NCBI GenBank assembly: GCA_963832725.1
Contig: CAWHVG010000003.1
Coordinates: 1,302,001-1,366,000, forward strand
Direction of reading: 5' to 3'
Length of the DNA stretch: 64,000 nucleotides
Source of the DNA: JAEZBP01 sp963832725
GTDB taxonomy: Bacteria; Myxococcota_A; Polyangia; Polyangiales; Sandaracinaceae
Each line of letters begins with the position of its first letter. Position 1 is the stretch's first letter. The translations under genes were made by a program, and so were the position numbers. The notes beneath the pieces were generated by a model, which saw nothing but the letters and a program-made list of their open reading frames with translations, did not search any database and had not been told where the DNA came from. Shown here piece by piece: positions 46,018-58,097 of this stretch.

Positions 46018-46455
46018 TCAATCGTGCGAGTAGGGCTCGCCCCGCAGAATCGTGAACGCCCGGTAGATCTGCTCCGCGAGCACCAGCCGCGCGAGCCGGT
46101 GCGGCAGCGTCATCGCGCTCAGCGACAGACGCCGGTCCGCCGCCCGGCTGATCTCCCGAGGCAGCCCGTACGCCCCGCCGATCAGAAACGACACGCTCGG
46201 CACGCTCGAGAGCTCGCACTCCCCCACGAAGTCGGCCAAGCGCCGGCTCGACCAGGCCTCCCCGTCCACCTCGAGCGCGATGGTGCGCCCGCGCGGATCC
46301 AGCGCCTTGGCGAAGCGAGCCCCCACGTCGGCCGTGTCCTTGAGCTCGATCTCCTCGAGCTTCGCATAGCGCTTGATGCGCCCGTAGTAGTCGTCGAGCG
46401 ACGCGCGCAGTCCGCGCTGCTTGACCTTGCCGACGGCGATGACGGAGACGCGCAA
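46018..46455 (-). CDS. rlmH: 23S rRNA pseudouridine-1915 N3-methyltransferase
   Basis: A 145-residue SPOUT methyltransferase that methylates pseudouridine 1915 of 23S rRNA in intact ribosomes. It starts at a TTG (46455) giving MRVSVIAVGKVKQRGLRAS; a longer start has no family similarity. The SAM-binding knot is VSFLIGGAYGLPREI, followed by LSLSAMTLPHRLARLVLAEQ and YRAFTILRGEPYSHD, all typical. It lies downstream of rsfS, as in many genomes. Confidence 0.92.
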   Translation of the reverse strand: MRVSVIAVGKVKQRGLRASLDDYYGRIKRYAKLEEIELKDTADVGARFAKALDPRGRTIALEVDGEAWSSRRLADFVGECELSSVPSVSFLIGGAYGLPREISRAADRRLSLSAMTLPHRLARLVLAEQIYRAFTILRGEPYSHD

Positions 46456-46547
46456 CCACAGCCCCGTTCGGAGCCCCGCACGCGTGCCGAGCTCGTTTCC
46501 TCGTCCCGAGCTGCCCCGGTCGCGGAGCGCAGCGCGAGACGCCGGTC

Positions 46548-46985
46548 CTAGCTCTCCTCCGCACCCTCCACGGGGACGCGAGGCGCATCGATCCACAGCG
46601 ACTCGAGGTCGTAGTAGCCGCGCGTGTCCTGGTGGAAGATGTGGACGATGACGTCGCCAAAATCCATCAGGACCCAGCTCGCCTGAGGGAGGCCTTCCAC
46701 GCTCAGACAGCGTTGGCCGGTCTTGGCCTTCACGTCGCCCTCGACATTGCGGGCGAGCGCCGACACCTGCCGGTCGCTGCGGCCGCTCATCACCACCACG
46801 TAGTCCGCGTAGTCGACCTTGCCGGCCACGTCGATGATCTCGACGTTCAGCGCCTTGCGATCGAGCGCCGCCTCGGCGACCGCCAAAGCGAGCTTCTGCG
46901 CCGACGCGAGCTGCGCCGCCCGCTTCGGGCTCAGGGCGTCGTCGTCAGCGGCGGGCGCCGACTTCTCTGCCTTCCTCTGTACCAT
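46548..46985 (-). CDS. rsfS: Ribosome silencing factor
   Basis: A 145-residue RsfS that binds uL14 and blocks subunit joining under starvation. The family domain starts at about residue 30 with ALAVAEAALDRKALNVEIID and contains YADYVVVMSGRSDRQVSALA, WVLMDFGDVIVHIFHQDTRG and YYDLESLW. An ATG at 46985 has AGGAGG a few bases upstream. It precedes rlmH on the same strand. Confidence 0.94.
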   Translation of the reverse strand: MVQRKAEKSAPAADDDALSPKRAAQLASAQKLALAVAEAALDRKALNVEIIDVAGKVDYADYVVVMSGRSDRQVSALARNVEGDVKAKTGQRCLSVEGLPQASWVLMDFGDVIVHIFHQDTRGYYDLESLWIDAPRVPVEGAEES

Positions 46986-47102
46986 CTGCCTCCTGATCAC
47001 GGGACACTCGCCCATGTCCGCCTCCGCGGAAACCGACCTGCTTAGCCCAAACGTGGGCCGGGGCAAGCGCCCCACTCTCGACTCCGAGCCGAGCCGAGAG
47101 CC

Positions 47103-48374
47103 TCACCGGCGGATCTGCCCCTCGCCGCGCGCCACCCATTTGAGCGCACACAGCTCCCTCAGGCCCATCGGCCCGTAGGCATGCAGCTTGGTCGTCGAGA
47201 TACCGACCTCGGCCCCGAGCCCGAGCTGCCCGCCGTCGTTGAAGCGCGTCGAGGCGTTCACCAGCACCAGCGACGCGTCGACCTCGCGCAGCCACCGCTC
47301 CGCGTTCGTGTAGCTCTCGGTCACGATCGCCTCGGTGTGGAAGCTGCCGTGCCGCGCCACGTGCGCGAGCGCCCCCTCGATTCCGTCCACGACCCGCACG
47401 GCGCACACGAGCTCCAGGTACTCGGCGTCCCAGTCCGCATCGGTGGCCTCGTTCGCCTCGGGCACCAGCTCGCGGGTGCGCGCGTCGCCACGCAGCTCCA
47501 CGCCCTGCTCCAAGAGCGCCTGGGCGATGCGCGGCACCGCGCGCTCGGCGACGGCCTGGTCGACCAGCAACGTCTCCATGGCGTTGCAGACGCCGGGCCG
47601 ATGGGTCTTGGCGTTGACGGCGATCGCGGTCGCCTTCTCGAGGTCGGCGTCGCCGTCCACGTAGACGTGGCAGACGCCCTTGTAGTGCTGGATCACCGGC
47701 ACTCGCGCGTTCTCCGCCACGAAGCGGATCAGCTCTTCCCCGCCGCGCGGGATGACCAGGTCGAGCACGCCGTGCAGGCTGATCATGGCCAGCGTCGCCT
47801 CGCGATCGAGCATCGGCAGGAGCGAGACCGTCGCGGCGTCGAAGCCCTCCGCTTCCAGCGCGTGCGCGAAGATCGCCGCCAGCGCCCGGTTGGTGCGGAA
47901 CGCCTCCTTGCCGCCCCTGAGGAGGCACGCGTTGCCGGCCTTGAAGCAGAGCGCGGCCGCGTCGACCGTCACGTTGGGCCGCGACTCGTAGATGATGCCG
48001 ATCAGCCCCAGCGGGACGCGCATCCGCCCGACCGAGAGGCCGTTCGGCAGGCGGTGGCTGTCCACGATCTGCCCCACCGGATCGGGCAGCCGGACGATCT
48101 CCTCCACCGCCTCCGCCACGCCGTCCAGACGTCCGCGGTCCAGACGCAGCCGGTCGAGCATCGCGCTCGAGAGCCCGGTCTCTTCCCCTGCCGCCACGTC
48201 CGCCGCGTTCGCCTCCAGCACCGCCGCGCTCTCGGGCGCGCGCAGCGCAGCGGCCACGCGGGTCAGCACGGCGTTCTTGCGCTCGGTCGGTGCCGGCGCG
48301 AGGGCGCGGGAGGCCGCCTTGGCGCGTCGCGCGAGCGCCTCGACCTCGGACCACAGGGCCTCGTCCTTGCTCAC
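47103..48374 (-). CDS. proA: Glutamate-5-semialdehyde dehydrogenase
   Basis: A 423-residue ProA that reduces gamma-glutamyl phosphate to glutamate semialdehyde in proline synthesis. Motifs include VPLGLIGIIYESRPNVTVDA, LLRGGKEAFRTN, HYKGVCHVYVDGDADLEKA, and NAKTHRPGVCNAMETLLV, which holds the catalytic Cys. FHTEAIVTESYTNAERWL and LGAEVGISTTKLHAYGPMGL complete the signature. proB lies upstream across 136 bases, so both enzymes of the pathway's first two steps are here; proC is not in the window. Confidence 0.96.
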   Translation of the reverse strand: MSKDEALWSEVEALARRAKAASRALAPAPTERKNAVLTRVAAALRAPESAAVLEANAADVAAGEETGLSSAMLDRLRLDRGRLDGVAEAVEEIVRLPDPVGQIVDSHRLPNGLSVGRMRVPLGLIGIIYESRPNVTVDAAALCFKAGNACLLRGGKEAFRTNRALAAIFAHALEAEGFDAATVSLLPMLDREATLAMISLHGVLDLVIPRGGEELIRFVAENARVPVIQHYKGVCHVYVDGDADLEKATAIAVNAKTHRPGVCNAMETLLVDQAVAERAVPRIAQALLEQGVELRGDARTRELVPEANEATDADWDAEYLELVCAVRVVDGIEGALAHVARHGSFHTEAIVTESYTNAERWLREVDASLVLVNASTRFNDGGQLGLGAEVGISTTKLHAYGPMGLRELCALKWVARGEGQIRR

Positions 48375-48510
48375 GATCGAAACGTACCGCCTTCGCGGCG
48401 CCGTTGACCAGTCGGCGACGCCCCGACGCGCACGCGGACCGGCCCCGAGCCCGACGCTGGACGGGCGCGAGAGACCGCATCGTCCGAGCCCGTTCTCCGC
48501 GCCAACGAGG

Positions 48511-49641
48511 TCATTCGCTCACGACCAGATCGTCGCGGTGGACGACCTCGTCCGGTCCGTGCCAGCCGAGCCGGGCGCCGATCTCCTGCGTGCGCGCGCC
48601 CGCCAGCCGGGCGACGGCTTCGGTGCCGTAACGCGTCAGTCCGCGGCCGATCTCCCGCCCTGCCGCGTCGCGTAGGACCACCAAGTCGCCCGGCGAGAAA
48701 TGCCCGCGCACACCGGCGATGCCCGCCGGTAGCAGACTGCGCCCCCCCTCGCGCACCGCCTTCACGGCCCCATCGTCGAGGAGGAGATCGCCCCGCGGCC
48801 GGAGCGTGAACGCGATCCAGTGCTTGCGGGCGGCCAGACCGCTCGCGTGCGGCAGAAAAAGCGTCCCCACGTCCTCGCCGGCCAGGGAACGCCGCAGCAC
48901 GGAGGGATCGCACGCATCGGCGATGAGGACCGGCACGCCCCGCCGGGCCGCGCGCCGCGCCGCCTCCAGCTTCGAGCCCATCCCGCCGCTGCCGAGCTCG
49001 CCGGAGGGCTCCTCGATCAGCGCCCGCACCTGCTCGATCGCTTCCACGAAGGGAACGCGCGCGCCGCCGGCGTCGAGCAGCCCTTCCACATCGGTCAAGA
49101 GCACCAAGAGATCCGCGCCCGCCAGCGTGCTCACCATCGCGGCGAGCTGGTCGTTGTCGCCGAAGCGGATCTCGTCGACCGCGACCGTGTCGTTTTCGTT
49201 GATGACCGGCACCGCACCGAGCTCGAGCAACGCGTCCAGCGCCGCGCGGGCGTTCAGGTAACGCTCGCGATCCTCCAAATCCGCGTGGCTGAGGAGCATC
49301 TGCGCCGCGGCCAGCCCGTGCGGCGCCAGCGCGCGCTCCCAGCCTCGCATCAGGAGCGACTGCCCGACGGCGGCGCAGGCCTGCAGCTCCGCGATGGCCT
49401 TGGGCTTGGCCGCGAACCCGAGCCGCCCGCGGCCGAGGGCCACCGCGCCCGAGGACACCAGCACCAAAGAGCGCCCCTCGGTTCGGAGCGCCGCCAGCTC
49501 CTCGGCGATCTGAGCGAAGCGACCGCCGCCCTCGGACGCCCCCTCGTGGAGAGACGCGCCCACGATCGAGCGGCTCCCCACCTTCACCACCAGCCGCCGT
49601 GCCTCGCGCAAGCCCGCGCGAGCGACGGAAGGATCCGTCAA
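48511..49641 (-). CDS. proB: Glutamate 5-kinase with PUA domain
   Basis: A 376-residue ProB, the feedback-regulated first enzyme of proline synthesis. The TTG start at 49641 overlaps the upstream stop (TTGA). The amino-acid-kinase domain has RRLVVKVGSRSIVGA, LVLVSSGAVALGRGRLG, VPVINENDTVAVDEIRFGDN and GGMGSKLEAARRAARRGVPV. The C-terminal PUA domain starts at about residue 280 (RGDLLLDDGAVKAVREGGRS). It lies immediately before proA. Confidence 0.96.
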   Translation of the reverse strand: MTDPSVARAGLREARRLVVKVGSRSIVGASLHEGASEGGGRFAQIAEELAALRTEGRSLVLVSSGAVALGRGRLGFAAKPKAIAELQACAAVGQSLLMRGWERALAPHGLAAAQMLLSHADLEDRERYLNARAALDALLELGAVPVINENDTVAVDEIRFGDNDQLAAMVSTLAGADLLVLLTDVEGLLDAGGARVPFVEAIEQVRALIEEPSGELGSGGMGSKLEAARRAARRGVPVLIADACDPSVLRRSLAGEDVGTLFLPHASGLAARKHWIAFTLRPRGDLLLDDGAVKAVREGGRSLLPAGIAGVRGHFSPGDLVVLRDAAGREIGRGLTRYGTEAVARLAGARTQEIGARLGWHGPDEVVHRDDLVVSE

Positions 49642-50408
49642 GGAACCCCTCCCTCGTCGGCCAGCGCATCGTCGAACGCGTGCAGCAGCGTGTCGACCAG
49701 CTCGTCCGGCGCGTCGGCCAGCCCATCGAGCACGGCGTCCACGAAGCGCTCGAGCGGCGAGCGGGCCTCCGAGTCCGGCGTGATCAGCGCGTCCCCGCCG
49801 CGGCGCAGCACGCGCCAGAGCCCGAGCGGGACGGTCTTGATGGCGTCGAAGCCGGCGTCACCGATGGCGCGCTCGGTGGCCGCTCGGACGCGGCTCGCCT
49901 CCGCCGCCGTCAGCGCGACGCCGCGGGGGCGACCGGGTCGGCGCAGAAAGTAGTCGAGCAGGATCGCGGACAGCAGCGTCCCCACCGCGTCCTCGATCCG
50001 CGCCGCCACCCGGAAGGGCGCGACGAAGCTGGCCAGCGCGCTCTTCACCATCCGCCCGCGCTCGGTCGACGTCGCGTGCACGGCCCCGGGCCCCGCCAGC
50101 ACGGCGCGCGCGTCGGACGTCAGCACGACCCCGTGGCGCTTGGCGACGCGGCGCATGGCCGCGCCCCGCGCCAGCTCGCTCAGCACCGAGTCCAAGAGCG
50201 GCACCGGCACGGCGCCCGCGAGGCCGGCCACCGTCGCGTAGACCGTCACGCTCACGCCGGCCTGCTGGGCCATGGGGGCACCGCGCGGGCGCTCGCCACG
50301 CCTCACTTCGACCGGCACCGGCTCGTCGCGCCGCATCGCTCCGTGGGTCACCTCGACCGGCACCGCCTCCACGGCTTCTCCGGCGGTCTCCTCCCGCTCG
50401 CTCGTCAT
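49638..50408 (-). CDS. Hypothetical protein upstream of proB
   Basis: A 256-residue protein from the ATG at 50408 (AGGAG upstream). The N-terminal 50 residues are charged and repetitive (VPVEV and PVPVEV). The core has moderately hydrophobic helices such as VTVYATVAGLAGAVPVPLLD and SALASFVAPFRVAARIEDAV, suggesting membrane-associated or amphipathic helices. The C-terminus is acidic. No family is recognised. Its stop overlaps the proB TTG, so it is translated with proB and proA. Confidence 0.6.
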   Translation of the reverse strand: MTSEREETAGEAVEAVPVEVTHGAMRRDEPVPVEVRRGERPRGAPMAQQAGVSVTVYATVAGLAGAVPVPLLDSVLSELARGAAMRRVAKRHGVVLTSDARAVLAGPGAVHATSTERGRMVKSALASFVAPFRVAARIEDAVGTLLSAILLDYFLRRPGRPRGVALTAAEASRVRAATERAIGDAGFDAIKTVPLGLWRVLRRGGDALITPDSEARSPLERFVDAVLDGLADAPDELVDTLLHAFDDALADEGGVP

Positions 50409-50574
50409 CGGCTCGTTCTCCTGATCCCCGTTCGACACGGCCGGAGCATACCGGGCACACCGCTCGACGGCACGGGATGCGTTCGCGCGCCCCGTGCGTT
50501 GCACCCCGGAGCCTCGCCATGCCCTCATCCACGTTCTCGCCTCTTTCGCGGTCCCCCCGTAGGATCGGAGCCAC

Positions 50575-51588
50575 GTGATCGTCTCCGATCTGCCGGCCTG
50601 GGCCATCCGCGCCATCGCCTTCGTCTTCGGCGCCCTCTGGGGCAGCTTCTTCAACGTGGCGATCTACCGCTGGCCCCGCGACATGAGCGTGGTCACACCG
50701 CCGAGCCACTGCCCGAGCTGCGGCGCGGCCATCCCCGCCTGGCGAAACGTGCCGATCTTCGGCTACCTGGTCCTGCGCGGCCGCGCGGCCTGCTGCGGCG
50801 CTCGGCTGAGCCCGCGCTACTTCCTGGTCGAGCTGATCAGCGGGGCCATCGGGCTGGCGTTGGCCGAGCGCTACGTCCTGGGCACTTCGCCGGCTACCTC
50901 CCTGGCCGACACGGCGCTCGAGACCGGCCTCTTCTTCGCGTTCGCAGGCGGCCTCATCGTGGCGACCTTCGTCGATCTGGAGTGGATGGAGATCCCCGAC
51001 GAGGTCTCGATCGGCGGCACCGCGCTCGGGCTCGCCACGGTGACCTTTCGCCCCGCCGGCCCCGACGCGGTCGACTTGGCGATCGGCGCCGGCGGCAGCT
51101 TCCTGTTGGTGCAGCTCTTGGCGGTGTGGAGCTGGGAGCGGCTCACCGGCCGCCGGGGCATGGGCGAAGGCGACAGCAAGCTCCTGATGTTCGTCGGCGC
51201 GTTCCTCGGCTGGAAAGGCGCGGCGTTCGCGCTCGTCGGGGGAGCGATGCAGGGCCTCTTGGTGACCGGGTTGATGCTGGCGCTCGGGCGCGGGAGGCGC
51301 GCCGCCAACGACACCGAGGAAGAAGCGCCGGCGGAGGACGACGGCTGGGTCCCGCCGGCCCCGCTCGAGCTCTCCGACGGCGCCAAGGTCGAGGTGAAAG
51401 AGCAGAACCGCCTGCTCGAGGTGCGCGACCGCCACGATCGCCTTCTCTGGGCGCACGTCGTGGATACCGACCACGAGCACACGCTGCGACGGGCCATCCC
51501 CTTCGGCCCCTTCATCGCCCTCGGGGCGCTCGAGTTCCTCTTCTTCGGCGACCGGCTGATCGACGCCTACCTCGATCTCTTCGTCTGA
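50575..51588 (+). CDS. Prepilin leader peptidase/N-methyltransferase (A24)
   Basis: A 337-residue inner-membrane aspartic peptidase that removes type IV prepilin or pseudopilin leader peptides and N-methylates the new end. The N-terminal domain has GALWGSFFNVAIYRWPRDMS, and a zinc site with CPSC and CC pairs. The two catalytic Asp lie in FVDLEWMEIPDE and GMGEGDSKLL. An inserted 70-residue acidic cytoplasmic-type segment near residues 245-310 (NDTEEEAPAEDDGWV) is unusual. The GTG start is at 50575. Type IV pili power social motility in myxobacteria; no pilin genes are in the window. Confidence 0.92.
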   Translation: MIVSDLPAWAIRAIAFVFGALWGSFFNVAIYRWPRDMSVVTPPSHCPSCGAAIPAWRNVPIFGYLVLRGRAACCGARLSPRYFLVELISGAIGLALAERYVLGTSPATSLADTALETGLFFAFAGGLIVATFVDLEWMEIPDEVSIGGTALGLATVTFRPAGPDAVDLAIGAGGSFLLVQLLAVWSWERLTGRRGMGEGDSKLLMFVGAFLGWKGAAFALVGGAMQGLLVTGLMLALGRGRRAANDTEEEAPAEDDGWVPPAPLELSDGAKVEVKEQNRLLEVRDRHDRLLWAHVVDTDHEHTLRRAIPFGPFIALGALEFLFFGDRLIDAYLDLFV

Positions 51589-51593
51589 GAGCG

Positions 51594-52907
51594 TCAGTCG
51601 TCGTCGCGGCGCAGCTTGTCGACCTTGGTCGGCCCTTCCTCCACCTCGTCGAAGCCCGCGAAGTCCGCGAGGCGCACCTTGTGGTGGGTCGGGATGGCCT
51701 GCTCGGAGAGCGCGGAGAGATCGTGCTGCGCCGTCATCTCGCCGGCGATAGGCGTCATCCGCTGGGCGATCAGCGCTTCGATCTCGGCGATGCGCTTGCG
51801 GTAGGCCTGCTGCTTGGGGTGGCGGATCGACAGGATCCGGTAGACGTCCAGAGCCTGCTCGGCCTTCCCGAGCTTGAGCAGCAGCTCGGCCTCCTGCGAG
51901 GCGTCGAGGTTGGCCGTGGAGTCCTCCTCCGGCCCCTCCCAGGACACCTTGTGGTTCCCCTTCGCCCAGCCACCGGCCGCCCGCGGCGCGTTCTTCTTGA
52001 GCCACTCCACCGAGGCGCTCGGGCGCGGGGGCATGGGCGAAGCCTCCTCGCCCAGCGCCCGCCGCAGGACGACCACGTCGGCCAGCATGGCGCGGGCGCG
52101 CTCGTCCTCGGGTTGATCTCGCAGCAGCGCGCGATAGGTGCGATCGGCTTCGCCCAGGGCGCCCATCCGGACGTGGAGCTCGGCCAGCCGGTGCCCCTGC
52201 ATCGGCACGGTCTCGGGGTCGTCCGAGTCCGGCATCGAGTCGGTCAAGACCCGCTCCGTCGCCGCGACCAGCCGCTCGAGCACCTCGGCCAGCTCGCGCG
52301 CATGGGCGGTCTTGGCGGCCTCGAGCGCCGCCGTGAGATCGCGAGCCCGGATGCGATCCAGCACCGTGTCGCGGGTGATCTCCTCCACCGGCTCGGGCTC
52401 GTGCCGCCAGCCGCCCTGTACGAGCGAGGTGAGCGCCCGCAGTCGCTCACTCAGCCACCGCGGCGGCGCCGGATTCTGCCTGGCGACCTCCTCCAGCGCC
52501 CGGAGCGCGCTCGCTGCGCGCCCCGCCCGGATCAGGCCGAGGACCGAGCCGAAGGAAGGGTCCGCGCCACCGGGAAAGGGCGCCAGCGCCGCGTCGAGCA
52601 CGCGTCTCAGGCGCGCGGCCATCGGATCGTCGAGCTTCGCCCCGCGCAGCACCGCGCGCGCCTCGAAGAGCTGCCCGGCCTCGAGCATGGCCCCGATCAG
52701 CGAGAGATCGATCGTCGGCACGGGCTCGCTCGCGTCGGGCCGCTCGCGTCGGCGCATTTGGTCCACCAGCGCGCGACAGTGGGTCCAGCGCGGATCGCCT
52801 CGCGAGATCGCCGCCTGCGCGATCTCCAGCGCTTCCCGCTCGGCGCCACGGCGCCAGAGCGCGAGGGCGAGGCGATCGGGGGGCGGCAGCGGAGCGGCGG
52901 GAGGCAT
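51594..52907 (-). CDS. TPR-like helical-repeat protein
   Basis: A 437-residue protein with helical repeats. TPR-like segments are LALALWRRGAEREALEIAQA near the N-terminus, MGALGEADRTYRALLRDQPE and LLKLGKAEQALDVYRILSIR in the C-terminal half. The extreme C-terminus (HHKVRLADFAGFDEVEEGPT) is acidic and unlike TPR. No signal peptide is seen, so it is probably cytoplasmic. I start at 52907 (MPPAAPLPP); an upstream codon adds ten residues. Convergent with the prepilin peptidase. Confidence 0.7.
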   Translation of the reverse strand: MPPAAPLPPPDRLALALWRRGAEREALEIAQAAISRGDPRWTHCRALVDQMRRRERPDASEPVPTIDLSLIGAMLEAGQLFEARAVLRGAKLDDPMAARLRRVLDAALAPFPGGADPSFGSVLGLIRAGRAASALRALEEVARQNPAPPRWLSERLRALTSLVQGGWRHEPEPVEEITRDTVLDRIRARDLTAALEAAKTAHARELAEVLERLVAATERVLTDSMPDSDDPETVPMQGHRLAELHVRMGALGEADRTYRALLRDQPEDERARAMLADVVVLRRALGEEASPMPPRPSASVEWLKKNAPRAAGGWAKGNHKVSWEGPEEDSTANLDASQEAELLLKLGKAEQALDVYRILSIRHPKQQAYRKRIAEIEALIAQRMTPIAGEMTAQHDLSALSEQAIPTHHKVRLADFAGFDEVEEGPTKVDKLRRDDD

Positions 52908-52961
52908 GAGGGTGCGGCGGTTGCCCGCCGGCCTCAACGTACCACGGCGGGCATCGGGGCT

Positions 52962-53621
52962 CTAAGGGCCCTCGGCGCCCTCGGGGCTCGGAAGCGGCCG
53001 GAACCAGCGCAGGATGAGCAGGACGTCGATCAGCACGAAGAGGCCGCACAAGACCGCCAGCACCAGCGCCCAGCCGTAGCTCCCCGGCCCCTCGTCGGCG
53101 AGGATCAGGTAGGACTCACCCGAGACCGGAAGATCCACTTCCTCGCCGAGGTAGCGCTGAACCGTGCGCATCCGCCCGCCGAGCTCCGAGAAGGTGACCA
53201 GCCGGCCGGAGAACTCGTTGCGGCCCAGTGCGTCCGGGCGGTCCTCGACCTGCACGTACACGGTCCGCTGACCCGCCAGCGGGAAGACCACGTAGCGCCC
53301 GCCGGTGAGCACGCGTCGGTAGCGGACGGCGCGGCTCATCATGGGGGTGCCCGCGATGCGCACGTGCGTGTTCGGCTGCAGCGTGCCGGGGTCGACCGAG
53401 CGCACGTCGCCGAGATCGATGGTCTGCGCGCTGGAGAAGAAGTACGCGAGATCGTGGCGCAACGACACGACGAAGCCCATCGCCGCGACCACGACCAGCG
53501 CCATCACGACCAGCGTGAGCAAGCGCCGCCCGCTCGGCGGGACCGGAAGCGCCAAGAGCTCGGGATCGACGGCGTCGGCTCCCGAGAGGTGCGAATCGGC
53601 GGTGTTCTGGACCTGCGTCAC
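52962..53621 (-). CDS. Bitopic/two-helix membrane protein of unknown function
   Basis: A 219-residue protein with helices at about residues 34-55 (LLTLVVMALVVVAAMGFVVS) and 185-207 (ALVLAVLCGLFVLIDVLLIL). A beta-rich periplasmic domain of about 125 residues lies between them (VRYRRVLTGGRYVVFPLAGQ). The N-terminal tail is cytoplasmic by the positive-inside rule. No family is recognised. It lies 54 bases upstream of the TPR-like gene on the same strand. Confidence 0.68.
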   Translation of the reverse strand: MTQVQNTADSHLSGADAVDPELLALPVPPSGRRLLTLVVMALVVVAAMGFVVSLRHDLAYFFSSAQTIDLGDVRSVDPGTLQPNTHVRIAGTPMMSRAVRYRRVLTGGRYVVFPLAGQRTVYVQVEDRPDALGRNEFSGRLVTFSELGGRMRTVQRYLGEEVDLPVSGESYLILADEGPGSYGWALVLAVLCGLFVLIDVLLILRWFRPLPSPEGAEGP

Positions 53622-53730
53622 GGACCTTCAGACACCCACTATCGTCAAAGGTTCACCGGACGCAAGCACGCGGTGAACAGGAACCCTCCCGTCGCCCGTC
53701 GGGCGGCGCAGGCACGCTGCGCGGCTCGCC

Positions 53731-53819
53731 ACTCCTCGACGATGCGCTGATCGCCTCGCCGCGTCGAGCCACGCATCACCGCTCCGACATGCTCGGTCCA
53801 GGGTTCCTGGTCAGCGCTC
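53731..53819 (+). repeat. Interspersed repeat, copy B
   Basis: Homologous to 43882-43978 with small indels and about the same order of conserved blocks. It lies in the intergenic space downstream of the small protein gene. Confidence 0.65.
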
Positions 53820-53841
53820 CAGCGTCGTCCGCGCGAACGCG

Positions 53842-53870
53842 AAAACCCCGAACCGGAAGGCCGGCCGGGG
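53842..53870 (-). terminator. Rho-independent terminator
   Basis: On the minus strand CCCCGGCCGG, loop CCTT and CCGGTTCGGGG are followed by TTTTCGC. It lies about 25 bases after the stop of the gene at 53894-54223. Confidence 0.85.
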
Positions 53871-53893
53871 TCTCGACGTGTATCGAACGCGAC

Positions 53894-54223
53894 TCAGGAC
53901 GCGCGCTTCTTGGCCGACTTGTACCAGTCGTAGAGGCGCGGCGTGGGCCAGCGGCCGAGGCGGTCGCGGTAGCCCTCGTCCTTGCGCTTCTCGGCCTCGC
54001 AGATCGCGTCGATGAGCTTGCTGCGGGAGCCGAACTGCTCCTTCACCTCGGTCAGCACGCCGTGGAGGCGCAGGAGCTTGTTGTTGGAAACGCGCTCGAG
54101 GCCCTTGTCCTCGTCGATCCGGTCGATCCAGAGCTCGTCGGTAGCGAGGTCCTTGAGGGCCTCGACGAGCTGTTCCTTCGAGCCGAAGCGGTCCTTGACC
54201 TGCGCGAGCGGGGAAGCCTTCAT
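53894..54223 (-). CDS. Small protein with internal duplication
   Basis: A 109-residue charged, helical protein. DRFGSKEQLVEAL (residues 11-23) is echoed by EQFGSRSKLIDAI (62-74), suggesting an internal duplication. The C-terminus is basic (YDWYKSAKKRAS). The start at 54223 has GGAG 8 bases upstream. No family is recognised. It is divergent from dnaE and ends in a clear terminator, so it is transcribed alone. Confidence 0.75.
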   Translation of the reverse strand: MKASPLAQVKDRFGSKEQLVEALKDLATDELWIDRIDEDKGLERVSNNKLLRLHGVLTEVKEQFGSRSKLIDAICEAEKRKDEGYRDRLGRWPTPRLYDWYKSAKKRAS

Positions 54224-54401
54224 CGTCAACTCCATTGGCCCGGCGGCGCCGGGGGCGGCGTACCTAGCACGCGAGCGGCGCGCCGTGCAAGCGGCCGAGA
54301 CCGGCTCGCCGATACGCATACACGTGGGGCCAGCGGTGCCACGCCCGCGGCCCTCGAGCAAGCCTCGAACCCCGTTGCTCCCGGCGGGCGGAGCGGTCAG
54401 G

Positions 54402-58044
<3,643 letters not shown>

Positions 58045-58097
58045 GGCGTCCCGAGGCGGCCGCGGCCGGCGTGAGGCCGCGATTCGGGGAGACGGAA

